Shown here piece after piece: positions 30,694-38,489 of a stretch of DNA of 64,000 bases. Below the pieces are notes generated by a model. The model was not told the origin of the DNA. It worked only from the letters and a program-made list of their open reading frames with translations, and did not search any database. Positions within the stretch are counted from its first letter, which is position 1; the number at the start of each line of letters is the position of its first letter. Made by a program: the position numbers and the translations under genes. This DNA is from Streptomyces longhuiensis (GTDB lineage: Bacteria > Actinomycetota > Actinomycetes > Streptomycetales > Streptomycetaceae): positions 1,860,001-1,924,000 of the forward strand of contig NZ_CP085173.1 in the NCBI RefSeq assembly GCF_020616555.1, written 5' to 3'.

Positions 30694-31956
30694 GTGACCA
30701 GCAACGACACCACGGCCGAGCCGGCGCTCGGCGTCCATTCCGAGGTCGGCACACTGCGCAAGGTCCTGGTCTGCGCGCCCGGCCTCGCCCACCGCAGGCT
30801 CACCCCGACCAACGCCGACGACCTCCTCTTCGACGACGTGATGTGGGTGGAGAACGCCCAGCGCGACCACGCCGACTTCGTCAACAGGCTGCGCGGACGC
30901 GGCGTCGACGTCGTCGAACTGCACGAACTCCTCACCGAGACCATGACGATCCCCGAGGCGAAGGCCTGGCTCCTGGACCACAAGATCGTCGCGAACGAGG
31001 TCGGCCTCGGCCTCATGGACGACACCCGGGCCTTCCTCGACGAACTCAGCCCGCACCGTCTCACCGAGTATCTGATCGGCGGCCTGGCCACCACCGACCT
31101 GCCGGACGAGTTCCGCTCCGACTACGTGGCCCTGGTCCGCGAGTCGACGGGCGTACGCGAGTACCTCATGCCGCCCCTGCCCAACACCCTCTACACCCGC
31201 GACACGACCTGCTGGCTGTACGAAGGCGTCACCCTCAACCCGCTGTACTGGCCCGCACGCCACGACGAGACCCTGCTGATGAAGGCGATCTACACGTTCC
31301 ACCCCGACTTCACCGGCTCCAGGGTGTGGTGGGGAGACCCCGAACGGGACTGGGGGCAGGCCACGTTCGAGGGCGGCGACATCATGCCCGTGGGCAACGG
31401 CGTCGTCCTGATGGGCATGAGCGAACGCACCTCACGCCAGGCGATCACGCAGGTGGCGGCCGCGCTGTTCGAGAACGGCGCGGCGGACCAGGTCATCGTC
31501 GCCGGCATGCCCAAGCTGCGCTCCGCCATGCACCTGGACACCGTCTTCACCTTCGCCGACCGCGACATCGTCACCCTCTACCCGGCCATCATGGACGCCG
31601 TGCACACCTTCACGCTGCGCCCCGGCGACGATCCGTCCGGCCTCCACATCACCGACGAGGGCTCACGCCCGTTCGTCGACGTCGTGGCGAAGGCGCTCGG
31701 CCTCGGCGCACTGCGCGTGATCGAGACCGGCGGCGACGTCTACGCCTCCGAACGCCAGCAGTGGGACAGCGGCAACAACGCCGTCGCGGTCGAGCCGGGC
31801 GTCGTCATCACGTACGACCGCAACACCCAGACGAACACGCTGCTGCGCAAGGCGGGCGTCGAGGTCATCACCATCGTCGGCGCGGAACTCGGCCGTGGCC
31901 GAGGCGGCGGGCACTGCATGACATGCCCCCTGATCCGGGACCCGGTCGACTTCTGA
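30694..31956 (+). CDS. arcA: Arginine deiminase
   Basis: The 420-residue protein is a full-length arginine deiminase. It has the N-terminal [49 protein letters not shown] and [12 protein letters not shown] motifs, and the C-terminal [10 protein letters not shown] carries catalytic Cys408. It hydrolyses arginine to citrulline and ammonia in the cytoplasm, supporting ATP generation or acid and oxygen-limitation survival when coupled to carbamate kinase. The GTG start has GGAAAGG about 10 bases upstream. It is co-directional with the antiporter and likely forms an operon with it. Confidence 0.95.
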   Translation: MTSNDTTAEPALGVHSEVGTLRKVLVCAPGLAHRRLTPTNADDLLFDDVMWVENAQRDHADFVNRLRGRGVDVVELHELLTETMTIPEAKAWLLDHKIVANEVGLGLMDDTRAFLDELSPHRLTEYLIGGLATTDLPDEFRSDYVALVRESTGVREYLMPPLPNTLYTRDTTCWLYEGVTLNPLYWPARHDETLLMKAIYTFHPDFTGSRVWWGDPERDWGQATFEGGDIMPVGNGVVLMGMSERTSRQAITQVAAALFENGAADQVIVAGMPKLRSAMHLDTVFTFADRDIVTLYPAIMDAVHTFTLRPGDDPSGLHITDEGSRPFVDVVAKALGLGALRVIETGGDVYASERQQWDSGNNAVAVEPGVVITYDRNTQTNTLLRKAGVEVITIVGAELGRGRGGGHCMTCPLIRDPVDF

Positions 31957-31975
31957 CCGGCGCCGAGCGCCCGGC

Positions 31976-32839
31976 TCAGCTGTCGTACGCGTAGAAGCCG
32001 CGTCCGGACTTCCGGCCGAGCGCGCCCGCGGCGACCATGCGGCGCAGCAGCGGCGGGGGCGCGTACAGCGGCTCCTTGAACTCGTCGTACATCGACTCCG
32101 CGATGGACTGGGCCGTGTCGAGGCCGATGAGGTCGAGGAGGCGCAGCGGGCCCATGGGGTGGGCGCAGCCGAGCACCATGCCGTTGTCGATGTCCTCGGC
32201 GGACGCGGCCCCGGACTCCAGCATCCTGACGGCGGAGACGAGGTACGGGATCAGCAGGGCGTTGACGACGAAGCCCGCCCGGTCCTGGGCGTGGACCACG
32301 GTCTTGCCGAGCCGCCGCTCGGCGAAGTCCGTCACCGCGTCGGTGACGCTCTGCGCGGTGAGCTGCGTCGGGATGACCTCGACGAGCCGCTGTACGGGTA
32401 CGGGGTTGAAGAAGTGGACGCCGACGACCTGCTGGGGGCGCGAGGTGACCGCGGCGAGGTCGATGATCGGGATGGAGGAGGTGTTGGAGGCGATGATCGC
32501 GTCCCCGTCCCCGAGCACCCGGTCGAGCTCCTTGAACACGGCGGTCTTCACGTCAGGTTGCTCGGCGACGGCCTCGACGACCAGGTCACGGTCGGCGAAC
32601 TCGTCGAGGTCGGTGGTGAACTCCAGCCTGTCGAGGGCGGCTTCGCGCTCGTCCGCGCTCAACTTGCCGCTGCGCAGGCCGCGGTCGAGGGACGCGGTGA
32701 TACGGGACCGGCCCGCCGCAAGCGCCTCTTCGCCGCGCTCGGCGACCAGGACGTCGAGACCGGCGCGGGCGCAGACCTCCGCGATGCCCGATCCCATCAG
32801 GCCGCAGCCCACCACGCCCACTCTGCCGAACTCACGCAT
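31976..32839 (-). CDS. 3-hydroxyacyl/3-hydroxybutyryl-CoA dehydrogenase
   Basis: The 287-residue protein has an N-terminal NAD(P)-binding Rossmann motif (VGVVGCGLMGSGIAEVCARAG). The catalytic region SNTSSIPI and GVHFFNPVP with its conserved His follows, and then the C-terminal dimerisation domain (ESGAASAEDIDNGMVLGCAHPMGPLRLLDL). It oxidises 3-hydroxybutyryl-CoA or related acyl-CoAs, or works in reverse. GAGAGGA precedes ATG 32839. It lies 66 bp downstream of a DUF35-type gene and shares an operator motif with etfBA, suggesting joint control of acyl-CoA metabolism. The convergent gap to arcA is only 19 bp. Confidence 0.93.
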   Translation of the reverse strand: MREFGRVGVVGCGLMGSGIAEVCARAGLDVLVAERGEEALAAGRSRITASLDRGLRSGKLSADEREAALDRLEFTTDLDEFADRDLVVEAVAEQPDVKTAVFKELDRVLGDGDAIIASNTSSIPIIDLAAVTSRPQQVVGVHFFNPVPVQRLVEVIPTQLTAQSVTDAVTDFAERRLGKTVVHAQDRAGFVVNALLIPYLVSAVRMLESGAASAEDIDNGMVLGCAHPMGPLRLLDLIGLDTAQSIAESMYDEFKEPLYAPPPLLRRMVAAGALGRKSGRGFYAYDS

Positions 32840-32905
32840 CGAAGATCGTCCTCTCTTACGGCTGCCCTTGGTTGCCGGGCCACCAGTTGTCGCCATACGG
32901 CAGAG

Positions 32906-33319
32906 TCACTGCCAGTCGGTGCGTCCACCCGCGTCGCACAGCTCGAAGACCACTTCCCCGGCGTCGGGGTCGCTGCCGGCCACGGGTCGCACCCGGGCGC
33001 CGATCCACACCAGGTTCGGGGCCGCACCGACGACACGGCACCGGAACACGAAGCCTTCGGGGAAGCGGACGAGGGACTCGTTGCGCGCCGTGCCCGTGTA
33101 CCGGTTCACGACGCTGGACTGCACGACGACGCCCAGACCGTCGCTGTGCTCGGCCTGCAGATCGCTCGACGCGCACACCGGACACAGAAGCCGCCGGAAC
33201 GAGGCGGTGCCGCACCATCGGCAGCGCTGGATCGTCAGGCCGGTCCCGTCGGGCCCGGTCGGCGCGGCGTGGGACACGTCGTGCCCGATCGGCGCGGTGT
33301 GGGTTGCTGTCTCGGACAC
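32906..33319 (-). CDS. Zn-ribbon/OB-fold (DUF35) acyl-CoA-associated protein
   Basis: The 137-residue protein has an N-terminal rubredoxin-like zinc ribbon (CRWCG then CPVCASSD), followed by an OB-fold (GVVVQSSVVNRYTG, FVFRCRVV, LVWIGARVRPV). DUF35 proteins usually bind acyl-CoA and partner with thiolase-like or hydratase enzymes. No thiolase is encoded beside it. The start is taken as GTG 33319 because the sequence further upstream does not look coding, but its ribosome site is weak. The gene lies just downstream of an inverted-repeat operator shared with the etf promoter. Confidence 0.75.
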   Translation of the reverse strand: MSETATHTAPIGHDVSHAAPTGPDGTGLTIQRCRWCGTASFRRLLCPVCASSDLQAEHSDGLGVVVQSSVVNRYTGTARNESLVRFPEGFVFRCRVVGAAPNLVWIGARVRPVAGSDPDAGEVVFELCDAGGRTDWQ

Positions 33320-33382
33320 GGCTCGGCCCCCTGCGCTCGGCTCTGATGCGCCGCACCATCGCGTCGGCGCCTTCGCACCGTA

Positions 33383-33420
33383 TGGCACTGAGTTCCGCAC
33401 TGTAAAGGTACTGAGTGCCA
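33383..33420. promoter_or_regulatory. Inverted-repeat operator upstream of DUF35/dehydrogenase genes
   Basis: TGGCACTGAGTTCC (33383-33396) and GGTACTGAGTGCCA (33407-33420) are inverted copies, 12 of 14 bases matching, spaced by 10 bp. The second arm is identical to one arm of the operator before etfB (34211-34224). The TetR gene lies between the two sites, so it is the likely binding protein. Confidence 0.7.
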
Positions 33421-33452
33421 AATTCAGTCGGATCCGCTCCCGGAGCGGGCCC

Positions 33453-34157
33453 TCAGCCCTGGCCCAAAGCCGATTCGATCCGCTGCACGACCTGCCACAT
33501 CGGGGCACCCTTCGGGGCCACCATCACGACGACTTCGTCCTCGGCGGCGGTCACGGCCGCACCCTGATCCGCGCCGCTCCACACACCGCGCACCATCCCG
33601 AGAGCGTGGTCCACGGCAGCGTACGGGTCTCCCTCACCACCCGAACGGAGCCAGGAGCGGAGCCCGTTGTTGTGGGCGGCGACGACGGACGCGGCGATCA
33701 CCTCGGCCCGCAGCGCGCCGTCCCGCTCCCCCTCGAAACGCTCCCGCAGATAGCCCGCAAGGGTGCGCTCGTAGCGCCGCACCACCGACAGCTCGTACGT
33801 CCGCAGCCCCGGCACCTCGCGCGTGAGGCGGTAACGCTGCACGGAGAACTCGGGGTTGGCCGCGTACATGCGCAGCACGAGGCGCGCCGCGTCGGAGACG
33901 GTGCCCACCGGGTCGCTGCCGTCGGCCTCTTCGAGGAACGCCGTCATGTCGGCGAGGCAGCGCTCGTGATCCGGGAAGACCGCGTCCTCCTTGGACGGGA
34001 AGTACCGGAAGAACGACCTGCGCCCGACACCCGCACGGGCGACGATGTCGTCGACCGTGGTCTGCTCGAAACCCCGGTCGAGGAAGAGCTGGAACGCCGC
34101 CTCGGCGAGCACCTCGCGCATCGGCGCCTTCTTGGCCGGTCTGGTCGCCTCAGTCAT
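33453..34157 (-). CDS. TetR-family transcriptional regulator
   Basis: The 234-residue protein has an N-terminal TetR helix-turn-helix (LAEAAFQLFLDRGFEQTTVDDIVARAGVGRRSFFRYFPSKEDAVF), then a helical ligand domain. The FRYF in the recognition helix region is typical of a subgroup often controlling fatty acid or acyl-CoA genes. ATG 34157 was chosen because the domain begins right after it. It is divergent from etfB. Two matching inverted-repeat operators, at 34188-34224 and 33383-33420, flank the gene, so it probably controls etfBA, itself and the DUF35/dehydrogenase pair. Confidence 0.9.
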   Translation of the reverse strand: MTEATRPAKKAPMREVLAEAAFQLFLDRGFEQTTVDDIVARAGVGRRSFFRYFPSKEDAVFPDHERCLADMTAFLEEADGSDPVGTVSDAARLVLRMYAANPEFSVQRYRLTREVPGLRTYELSVVRRYERTLAGYLRERFEGERDGALRAEVIAASVVAAHNNGLRSWLRSGGEGDPYAAVDHALGMVRGVWSGADQGAAVTAAEDEVVVMVAPKGAPMWQVVQRIESALGQG

Positions 34158-34187
34158 GCCGGGAACGTAACACCGAAGCGGCCCCTC

Positions 34188-34224
34188 TGGCACCACGTAC
34201 CTTGCCAGAGGGTACTGAGTGCCA
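34188..34224. promoter_or_regulatory. Inverted-repeat operator between TetR gene and etfB
   Basis: TGGCACCACGTACC (34188-34201) and GGTACTGAGTGCCA (34211-34224) form an inverted repeat with 11 of 14 matching bases and a 9-bp spacer. It lies between the divergent TetR and etfB starts. It is the same motif as at 33383-33420. Confidence 0.72.
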
Positions 34225-34266
34225 TAGTGTCGCTTTCAGGAACCACACCAGGGTAGGAGAGCCGGC

Positions 34267-35052
34267 GTGAGCTTGAGGATCGTTGTCACCGTGAAGTATG
34301 TGCCGGACGCGACGGGGGACCGGCATTTCGCTGAGGACCTGACGGTGGACCGTGATGATGTGGACGGGCTGCTGTCGGAGCTGGACGAGTACGCGGTCGA
34401 GCAGGCGTTGCAGATCGCGGACGAGGCGGACGATGCGGAGATCACCGTGTTGACGGTGGGTCCGGAGGACGCGAAGGACGCGTTGCGCAAGGCGTTGTCG
34501 ATGGGCGCGGACAAGGCGGTCCATGTCGAGGACGACGATCTGCACGGCACGGACATCGTGGGCACGTCGCTGGTGCTGGCGAAGGCGATCGAGAAGGCCG
34601 GGTTCGATCTGGTGGTCTGCGGTATGGCCTCCACGGACGGTACGGCGGGTGTGGTGCCGGCGCTGCTGGCGGAGCGGCTGGGTGTGCCGCAGGTGACGCT
34701 GTTGTCGGAGGTGTCGGTCGAGGACGGTGTGGTCAAGGGCCGTCGTGACGGTGACACGGCCTCGGAGCAGGTGGAGGCCTCGCTCCCGGCGGTGGTGTCG
34801 GTGACCGACCAGTCGGGCGAGGCGCGTTACCCCTCGTTCAAGGGGATCATGGCGGCGAAGAAGAAGCCGGTCGAGTCGTGGGACCTGTCGGATCTGGGCC
34901 TGGAGGCCGACGAGGTGGGTCTGGCGGGTGCGTGGACGGTCGTGGACGCGGCGGCCGAGCGTCCGGCGCGCAGCGCGGGCACGATCGTCAAGGACGAGGG
35001 CGAGGGCGGCAAGCAGCTCGCCGAGTTCCTCGCGGGCCAGAAGTTCATCTAG
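34267..35052 (+). CDS. etfB: Electron transfer flavoprotein, beta subunit
   Basis: The 261-residue protein is a standard EtfB: RIVVTVKYVPDATGDR at the start, EYAVEQALQIADE, DDAEITVLTVGPEDAKDALRKALSMGADKAVHV, and the conserved GMASTDGTAGVVPALLAERLGVPQ. It binds AMP and, with EtfA, carries electrons from acyl-CoA dehydrogenases to the quinone pool. It begins at GTG 34267 after GGAGAG. A TetR gene is divergent and an operator is visible upstream. etfA follows after 48 bp. Confidence 0.95.
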   Translation: MSLRIVVTVKYVPDATGDRHFAEDLTVDRDDVDGLLSELDEYAVEQALQIADEADDAEITVLTVGPEDAKDALRKALSMGADKAVHVEDDDLHGTDIVGTSLVLAKAIEKAGFDLVVCGMASTDGTAGVVPALLAERLGVPQVTLLSEVSVEDGVVKGRRDGDTASEQVEASLPAVVSVTDQSGEARYPSFKGIMAAKKKPVESWDLSDLGLEADEVGLAGAWTVVDAAAERPARSAGTIVKDEGEGGKQLAEFLAGQKFI

Positions 35053-35100
35053 CCCCGCTGTCCCCTTCCGTCTCACTCTTTCGCATGCAGGAGAAGTCCC

Positions 35101-36063
35101 ATGGCTGAAGTTCTGGTCTACGTCGATCACGTGGACGGTGCCGTCCGCAAGCCCACCCTTGAGCTGCTGACGCTGGCGCGTCGTCTGGGTGAGCCCGTCG
35201 CCCTGGCGCTGGGTGCGGGTGCCGCCGACACGGCCGCCGCGCTCGCCGAGCACGGCGCGACCCGTGTCCTGACCCATGATGCCGCCGAGTACGCCGACTA
35301 TCTGGTCGTGCCGAAGGTGGATGCGCTGCAGGCCGCCTACGAGGCGGTGTCCCCGGCGGCGGTGCTGGTGCCGTCCTCGGCGGAGGGCAAGGAGATCGCG
35401 GCGCGTCTGGCCGTGCGGGTCGGGTCGGGTGTCATCACCGACGCCACCGACCTCCAGGCCGGTGAGCAGGGCCCGGTCGCGACCCAGTCGGCGTTCGCCG
35501 CCTCGTTCACCACCACCAGCCGGGTGGCCAAGGGCACCCCGGTCATCACCGTCAAGCCCAACAGTGCCCCGGTCGAGTCCGCCCCCGCGGCCGGCACGGT
35601 CGAGGCCCTGGCCGTGTCGTTCTCCGAGCAGGCCACGGGCACCAAGGTCACCGCGCGCACGCCGCGTGCCTCGACGGGGCGTCCGGACCTGACCGAGGCC
35701 GCGATCGTGGTCTCCGGCGGCCGCGGCGTCAACGGCGCCGAGAACTTCGGAATCATCGAGGCCCTCGCCGACTCCCTCGGCGCGGCGGTCGGCGCCTCCC
35801 GCGCCGCGGTCGACGCGGGCTGGTACCCGCACTCCAACCAGGTCGGCCAGACCGGCAAGAGTGTGTCCCCGCAGCTGTACATCGCAAACGGTATCTCCGG
35901 CGCGATCCAGCACCGGGCCGGCATGCAGACCTCGAAGACCATCGTCGCGGTCAACAAGGACGCCGAGGCCCCGATCTTCGACCTCGTCGACTACGGCGTC
36001 GTCGGCGACCTCTTCGACGTCGTCCCCCAGCTCACCGAGGAAGTCAACACCCGCAAGGGCTGA
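35101..36063 (+). CDS. etfA: Electron transfer flavoprotein, alpha subunit
   Basis: The 320-residue protein has the EtfA N-terminal Rossmann-like domain and the C-terminal FAD-binding domain. The latter has [43 protein letters not shown], and [20 protein letters not shown]. With EtfB it forms the soluble electron carrier for acyl-CoA oxidation. GGAGA precedes the ATG. The gene ends 12 bp before a perfect palindromic terminator and converges with the DEAD helicase gene. Confidence 0.96.
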   Translation: MAEVLVYVDHVDGAVRKPTLELLTLARRLGEPVALALGAGAADTAAALAEHGATRVLTHDAAEYADYLVVPKVDALQAAYEAVSPAAVLVPSSAEGKEIAARLAVRVGSGVITDATDLQAGEQGPVATQSAFAASFTTTSRVAKGTPVITVKPNSAPVESAPAAGTVEALAVSFSEQATGTKVTARTPRASTGRPDLTEAAIVVSGGRGVNGAENFGIIEALADSLGAAVGASRAAVDAGWYPHSNQVGQTGKSVSPQLYIANGISGAIQHRAGMQTSKTIVAVNKDAEAPIFDLVDYGVVGDLFDVVPQLTEEVNTRKG

Positions 36064-36075
36064 CAGCAGCAGAAC

Positions 36076-36117
36076 GGCCGGAGGCCCTGGACCGATATCG
36101 GTCCAGGGCCTCCGGCC
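36076..36117. terminator. 42-bp perfect palindrome, bidirectional terminator
   Basis: Two 21-base arms meet without any spacer, centred on GATATC (36094-36099). The arms begin GGCCGGAGGCCC and end GGGCCTCCGGCC. It lies between the convergent etfA and DEAD helicase genes and would give a very stable hairpin on either RNA strand. Confidence 0.85.
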
Positions 36118-36131
36118 TTCGTGCGTATGCC

Positions 36132-37667
36132 TCAACCGGCGCGGCGGACCCGCGCGGCCTTGCGGGCGTCGGCGAGCTGGCGGGCCTCGGCGCTGCGGCG
36201 CGAGTCACCACCGGCGCGGCCCGGGCGCGAGCCCATGCCGCGGAACGGGGCACCGCCGCGCTTGGGGCGCTCCGCGGCCGGCGCGGTGCCGGTGATCGGG
36301 ACACCGGAGGGCGCCTGAGCCCCGGTGATACGGCTCAACTCGGCCTCGCCCGAACGGACTTGGGTGATCTGCGGCCGGATGCCGGCGTCGCGCATCAGTC
36401 GGCTCATGTCGCGGCGCTGGTTCGGCAGGACCAGGGTGACGACGCTGCCGGACTCCCCGGCACGGGCCGTACGGCCGCCGCGGTGCAGGTAGTCCTTGTG
36501 GTCGCTCGGCGGGTCGACGTTGACCACGAGGTCGAGGTTGTCGACGTGGATGCCGCGCGCCGCGACGTTGGTCGCGACGAGCGCCGTGACCGAGCCGGCC
36601 TTGAACTGGGCCAAGGTGCGGGTGCGCTGCGGCTGGGACTTGCCACCGTGCAGGGCGGCGGCCCGCACACCGCTGCCGAGCAGGTGCTTGGTGAACTGGT
36701 CGACGGCGTGCTTGGTGTCGAGGAACATGATGACCCGCCCGTCGCGGGCCGCGATCTCGGTGGCGGCGGCGAACTTGTCGGCGCCGTGCACATGCAGTTC
36801 GTGGTGTTCCATCGTGGTGACGGCGCCCGCCGACGGGTCGACGGAGTGGACGACCGGATCGTGCAGGTAGCGGCGCACCAGCAGGTCGACGTTACGGTCC
36901 AGCGTCGCGGAGAACAGCATGCGCTGCCCCTCGGGGTGCACCAGGTCGAGCAGCTCGGTGACCTGCGGCATGAAGCCCATGTCGGCCATCTGGTCGGCCT
37001 CGTCCAGGACGGTGATCTTCACCCGGTCCAGACGGCAGTCCTTGCGCTCGATGAGGTCCTTGAGGCGTCCGGGCGTCGCGACGACGACCTCGGCGCCACC
37101 GCGCAGGGCACTGGCCTGACGACCGATGGACATACCGCCGACGACGGTGGCCAGGCGCAGCTTCAGCGACCGGGCGTACGGGGTGAGCGCCTCGGTGACC
37201 TGCTGGGCGAGCTCGCGCGTGGGGACGAGGATCAGGCCGAAGGGCTGCTTGGCGTCGGCACGCTGACCTGCGAGGCGCGCGAGGAGCGCGAGGCCGAAGG
37301 CGAGGGTCTTGCCGGAGCCGGTGCGGCCGCGGCCGAGGACGTCCCGGCCCGCGAGCGAGTTCGGCAGGGTGGCCGCCTGGATCGGGAACGGCACGGTCAC
37401 ACCGAGGCCGGTGAGCGTCTTCAGGATCTCGGCCGGCAGGTCGAGCTCACCGAAGGTCTCCACGGCGGGGAGGGCGGGCGTGACGGTGACAGGCAGCGCG
37501 AACTCTCCCTGCGGCGCGGCGGGCCTGCGCCCGTAGCCGCCGGAGCTCTTGCCGCCGGGGCGTCCCTGGCCTTGGCCCTGGGGCCGAAAACGGGCGCCCC
37601 GGTCGCCGCCGGCGGAGCCCCGGCGAGGGTTGGAGTAACGGTCGTTCGTGCGAGCTGAACGGTTCAT
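36132..37667 (-). CDS. DEAD-box ATP-dependent RNA helicase
   Basis: The 511-residue protein has a Q-motif region FPIQAATLPN and Walker A GRTGSGKT. It also has motif Ib TPGR, motif II DEAD, motif III SAT, and the C-terminal lobe with ARGIHV and HRGGRTARAG. The N-terminus (about 50 residues) and the C-terminus are Arg/Gly/Pro-rich and probably bind RNA. It would unwind structured RNA, for example during cold shock or ribosome assembly. GGAAGG precedes ATG 37667, but this site is partly caught in a hairpin at 37678-37700. It lies downstream of a cold-shock protein gene on the same strand. Confidence 0.94.
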   Translation of the reverse strand: MNRSARTNDRYSNPRRGSAGGDRGARFRPQGQGQGRPGGKSSGGYGRRPAAPQGEFALPVTVTPALPAVETFGELDLPAEILKTLTGLGVTVPFPIQAATLPNSLAGRDVLGRGRTGSGKTLAFGLALLARLAGQRADAKQPFGLILVPTRELAQQVTEALTPYARSLKLRLATVVGGMSIGRQASALRGGAEVVVATPGRLKDLIERKDCRLDRVKITVLDEADQMADMGFMPQVTELLDLVHPEGQRMLFSATLDRNVDLLVRRYLHDPVVHSVDPSAGAVTTMEHHELHVHGADKFAAATEIAARDGRVIMFLDTKHAVDQFTKHLLGSGVRAAALHGGKSQPQRTRTLAQFKAGSVTALVATNVAARGIHVDNLDLVVNVDPPSDHKDYLHRGGRTARAGESGSVVTLVLPNQRRDMSRLMRDAGIRPQITQVRSGEAELSRITGAQAPSGVPITGTAPAAERPKRGGAPFRGMGSRPGRAGGDSRRSAEARQLADARKAARVRRAG

Positions 37668-37677
37668 GGAGAACCTT

Positions 37678-37700
37678 CCTCGATATGGCACGTATCGAGG
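37678..37700 (-). promoter_or_regulatory. Leader hairpin overlapping the helicase ribosome site
   Basis: On the minus strand CCTCGATA (from 37700) pairs perfectly with TATCGAGG (ending 37678) around a 7-base loop. The right arm ends in the GAGG of GAGGAAGG, the ribosome site of the helicase start at 37667. A second stem lies just upstream (37701-37730, arms AATT-CCGGC and GCCGG-AATT). The leader upstream of the helicase is long, as in many cold-shock genes. Regulation by RNA structure is inferred. Confidence 0.5.
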
Positions 37701-37942
37701 AATTCCCGGCGCATGAGTGCCGGACGAATTGCAAGAACGAGCCGAATAACAGACTGAAAATCAGCCGGCGCGCCGGTACGGAGAATGGCGACGCCTGACG
37801 TCGGAATGCTGGGATTCCGCTGCGGCAGGCGGCTCTCGGACGGGCCGGATCAATGGGGTGCGGGGGCCTTGGCGCCCCGCCGGGGTGGTGTGTCACCCGG
37901 TGGTCGTGCCTACCCGGGCGGGATACCCCGCAAACAGCAACG

Positions 37943-37979
37943 AGCTGGTGCCCGTACCACCAGGGTACGGGCACCAGCT
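37943..37979 (-). terminator. Terminator of the cold-shock protein gene
   Basis: AGCTGGTGCCCGTACC (37943-37958) pairs with GGTACGGGCACCAGCT (37964-37979), a perfect 16-bp stem with a 5-base loop. It lies 19 bp after the stop of the minus-strand cold-shock gene. Confidence 0.85.
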
Positions 37980-37997
37980 GTGCTCAACGCTTCAGCG

Positions 37998-38201
37998 TCA
38001 GGCAGGAACGATGTTCTCCGCCTGCGGGCCCTTCTGGCCCTGCGTGACATCGAAGTTCACCTTCTGGCCTTCCTGAAGCTCACGGAAGCCCTGGGTGGCG
38101 ATGTTCGAGTAGTGGGCGAAGACGTCGGGGCCGCCACCCTCCTGCTCGATGAAGCCGAAGCCCTTTTCCGAGTTGAACCACTTCACGGTGCCAGTAGCCA
38201 T
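37998..38201 (-). CDS. Cold-shock domain protein (CspA family)
   Basis: The 67-residue protein is a single cold-shock domain. Its RNA-binding motifs are RNP1 KGFGFI (residues 13-18) and RNP2 VFAHY (27-31), within [20 protein letters not shown]. It binds single-stranded nucleic acid and acts as an RNA chaperone. GAAGGAGAA lies just before ATG 38201. The nearest upstream gene on the same strand starts at 39587 and ends at 38490, leaving a long region that probably contains its own promoter and an extended leader, common for csp genes. Confidence 0.96.
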   Translation of the reverse strand: MATGTVKWFNSEKGFGFIEQEGGGPDVFAHYSNIATQGFRELQEGQKVNFDVTQGQKGPQAENIVPA

Positions 38202-38489
38202 ATGCAAATTCTCCTTCGGGGCAGTGCCCGTGGCCCACACTGTGTGGACCTCGGCGTCGCCGCAATGATTGCCCCGCCCGGAAAAATGCATCCGGAAATA
38301 GAAAAGCGCCCGGCAACGTGAAGTCACCTAAGGCACTTGAAGTATCTATGGGAACCACAACTGCAACTGAGATCAAGACTAGCACGGACCGGGCTTCGGA
38401 GCACGGTGAGCCAGAATATTTGGCGCGTCGCCGTGAACCTTCACCCCGGATTGAGCAAATCCGGGGGCTCCGGGCACCTGATATTCACT
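38202..38489 (-). promoter_or_regulatory. Upstream region/leader of the cold-shock gene
   Basis: These 288 bp are relatively AT-rich compared with the rest of the window, with many A/T runs around 38280-38400, and hold no gene. They must carry the promoter and 5' leader of the cold-shock gene and the end of the ene-reductase transcript. No promoter could be fixed with confidence. Confidence 0.45.
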
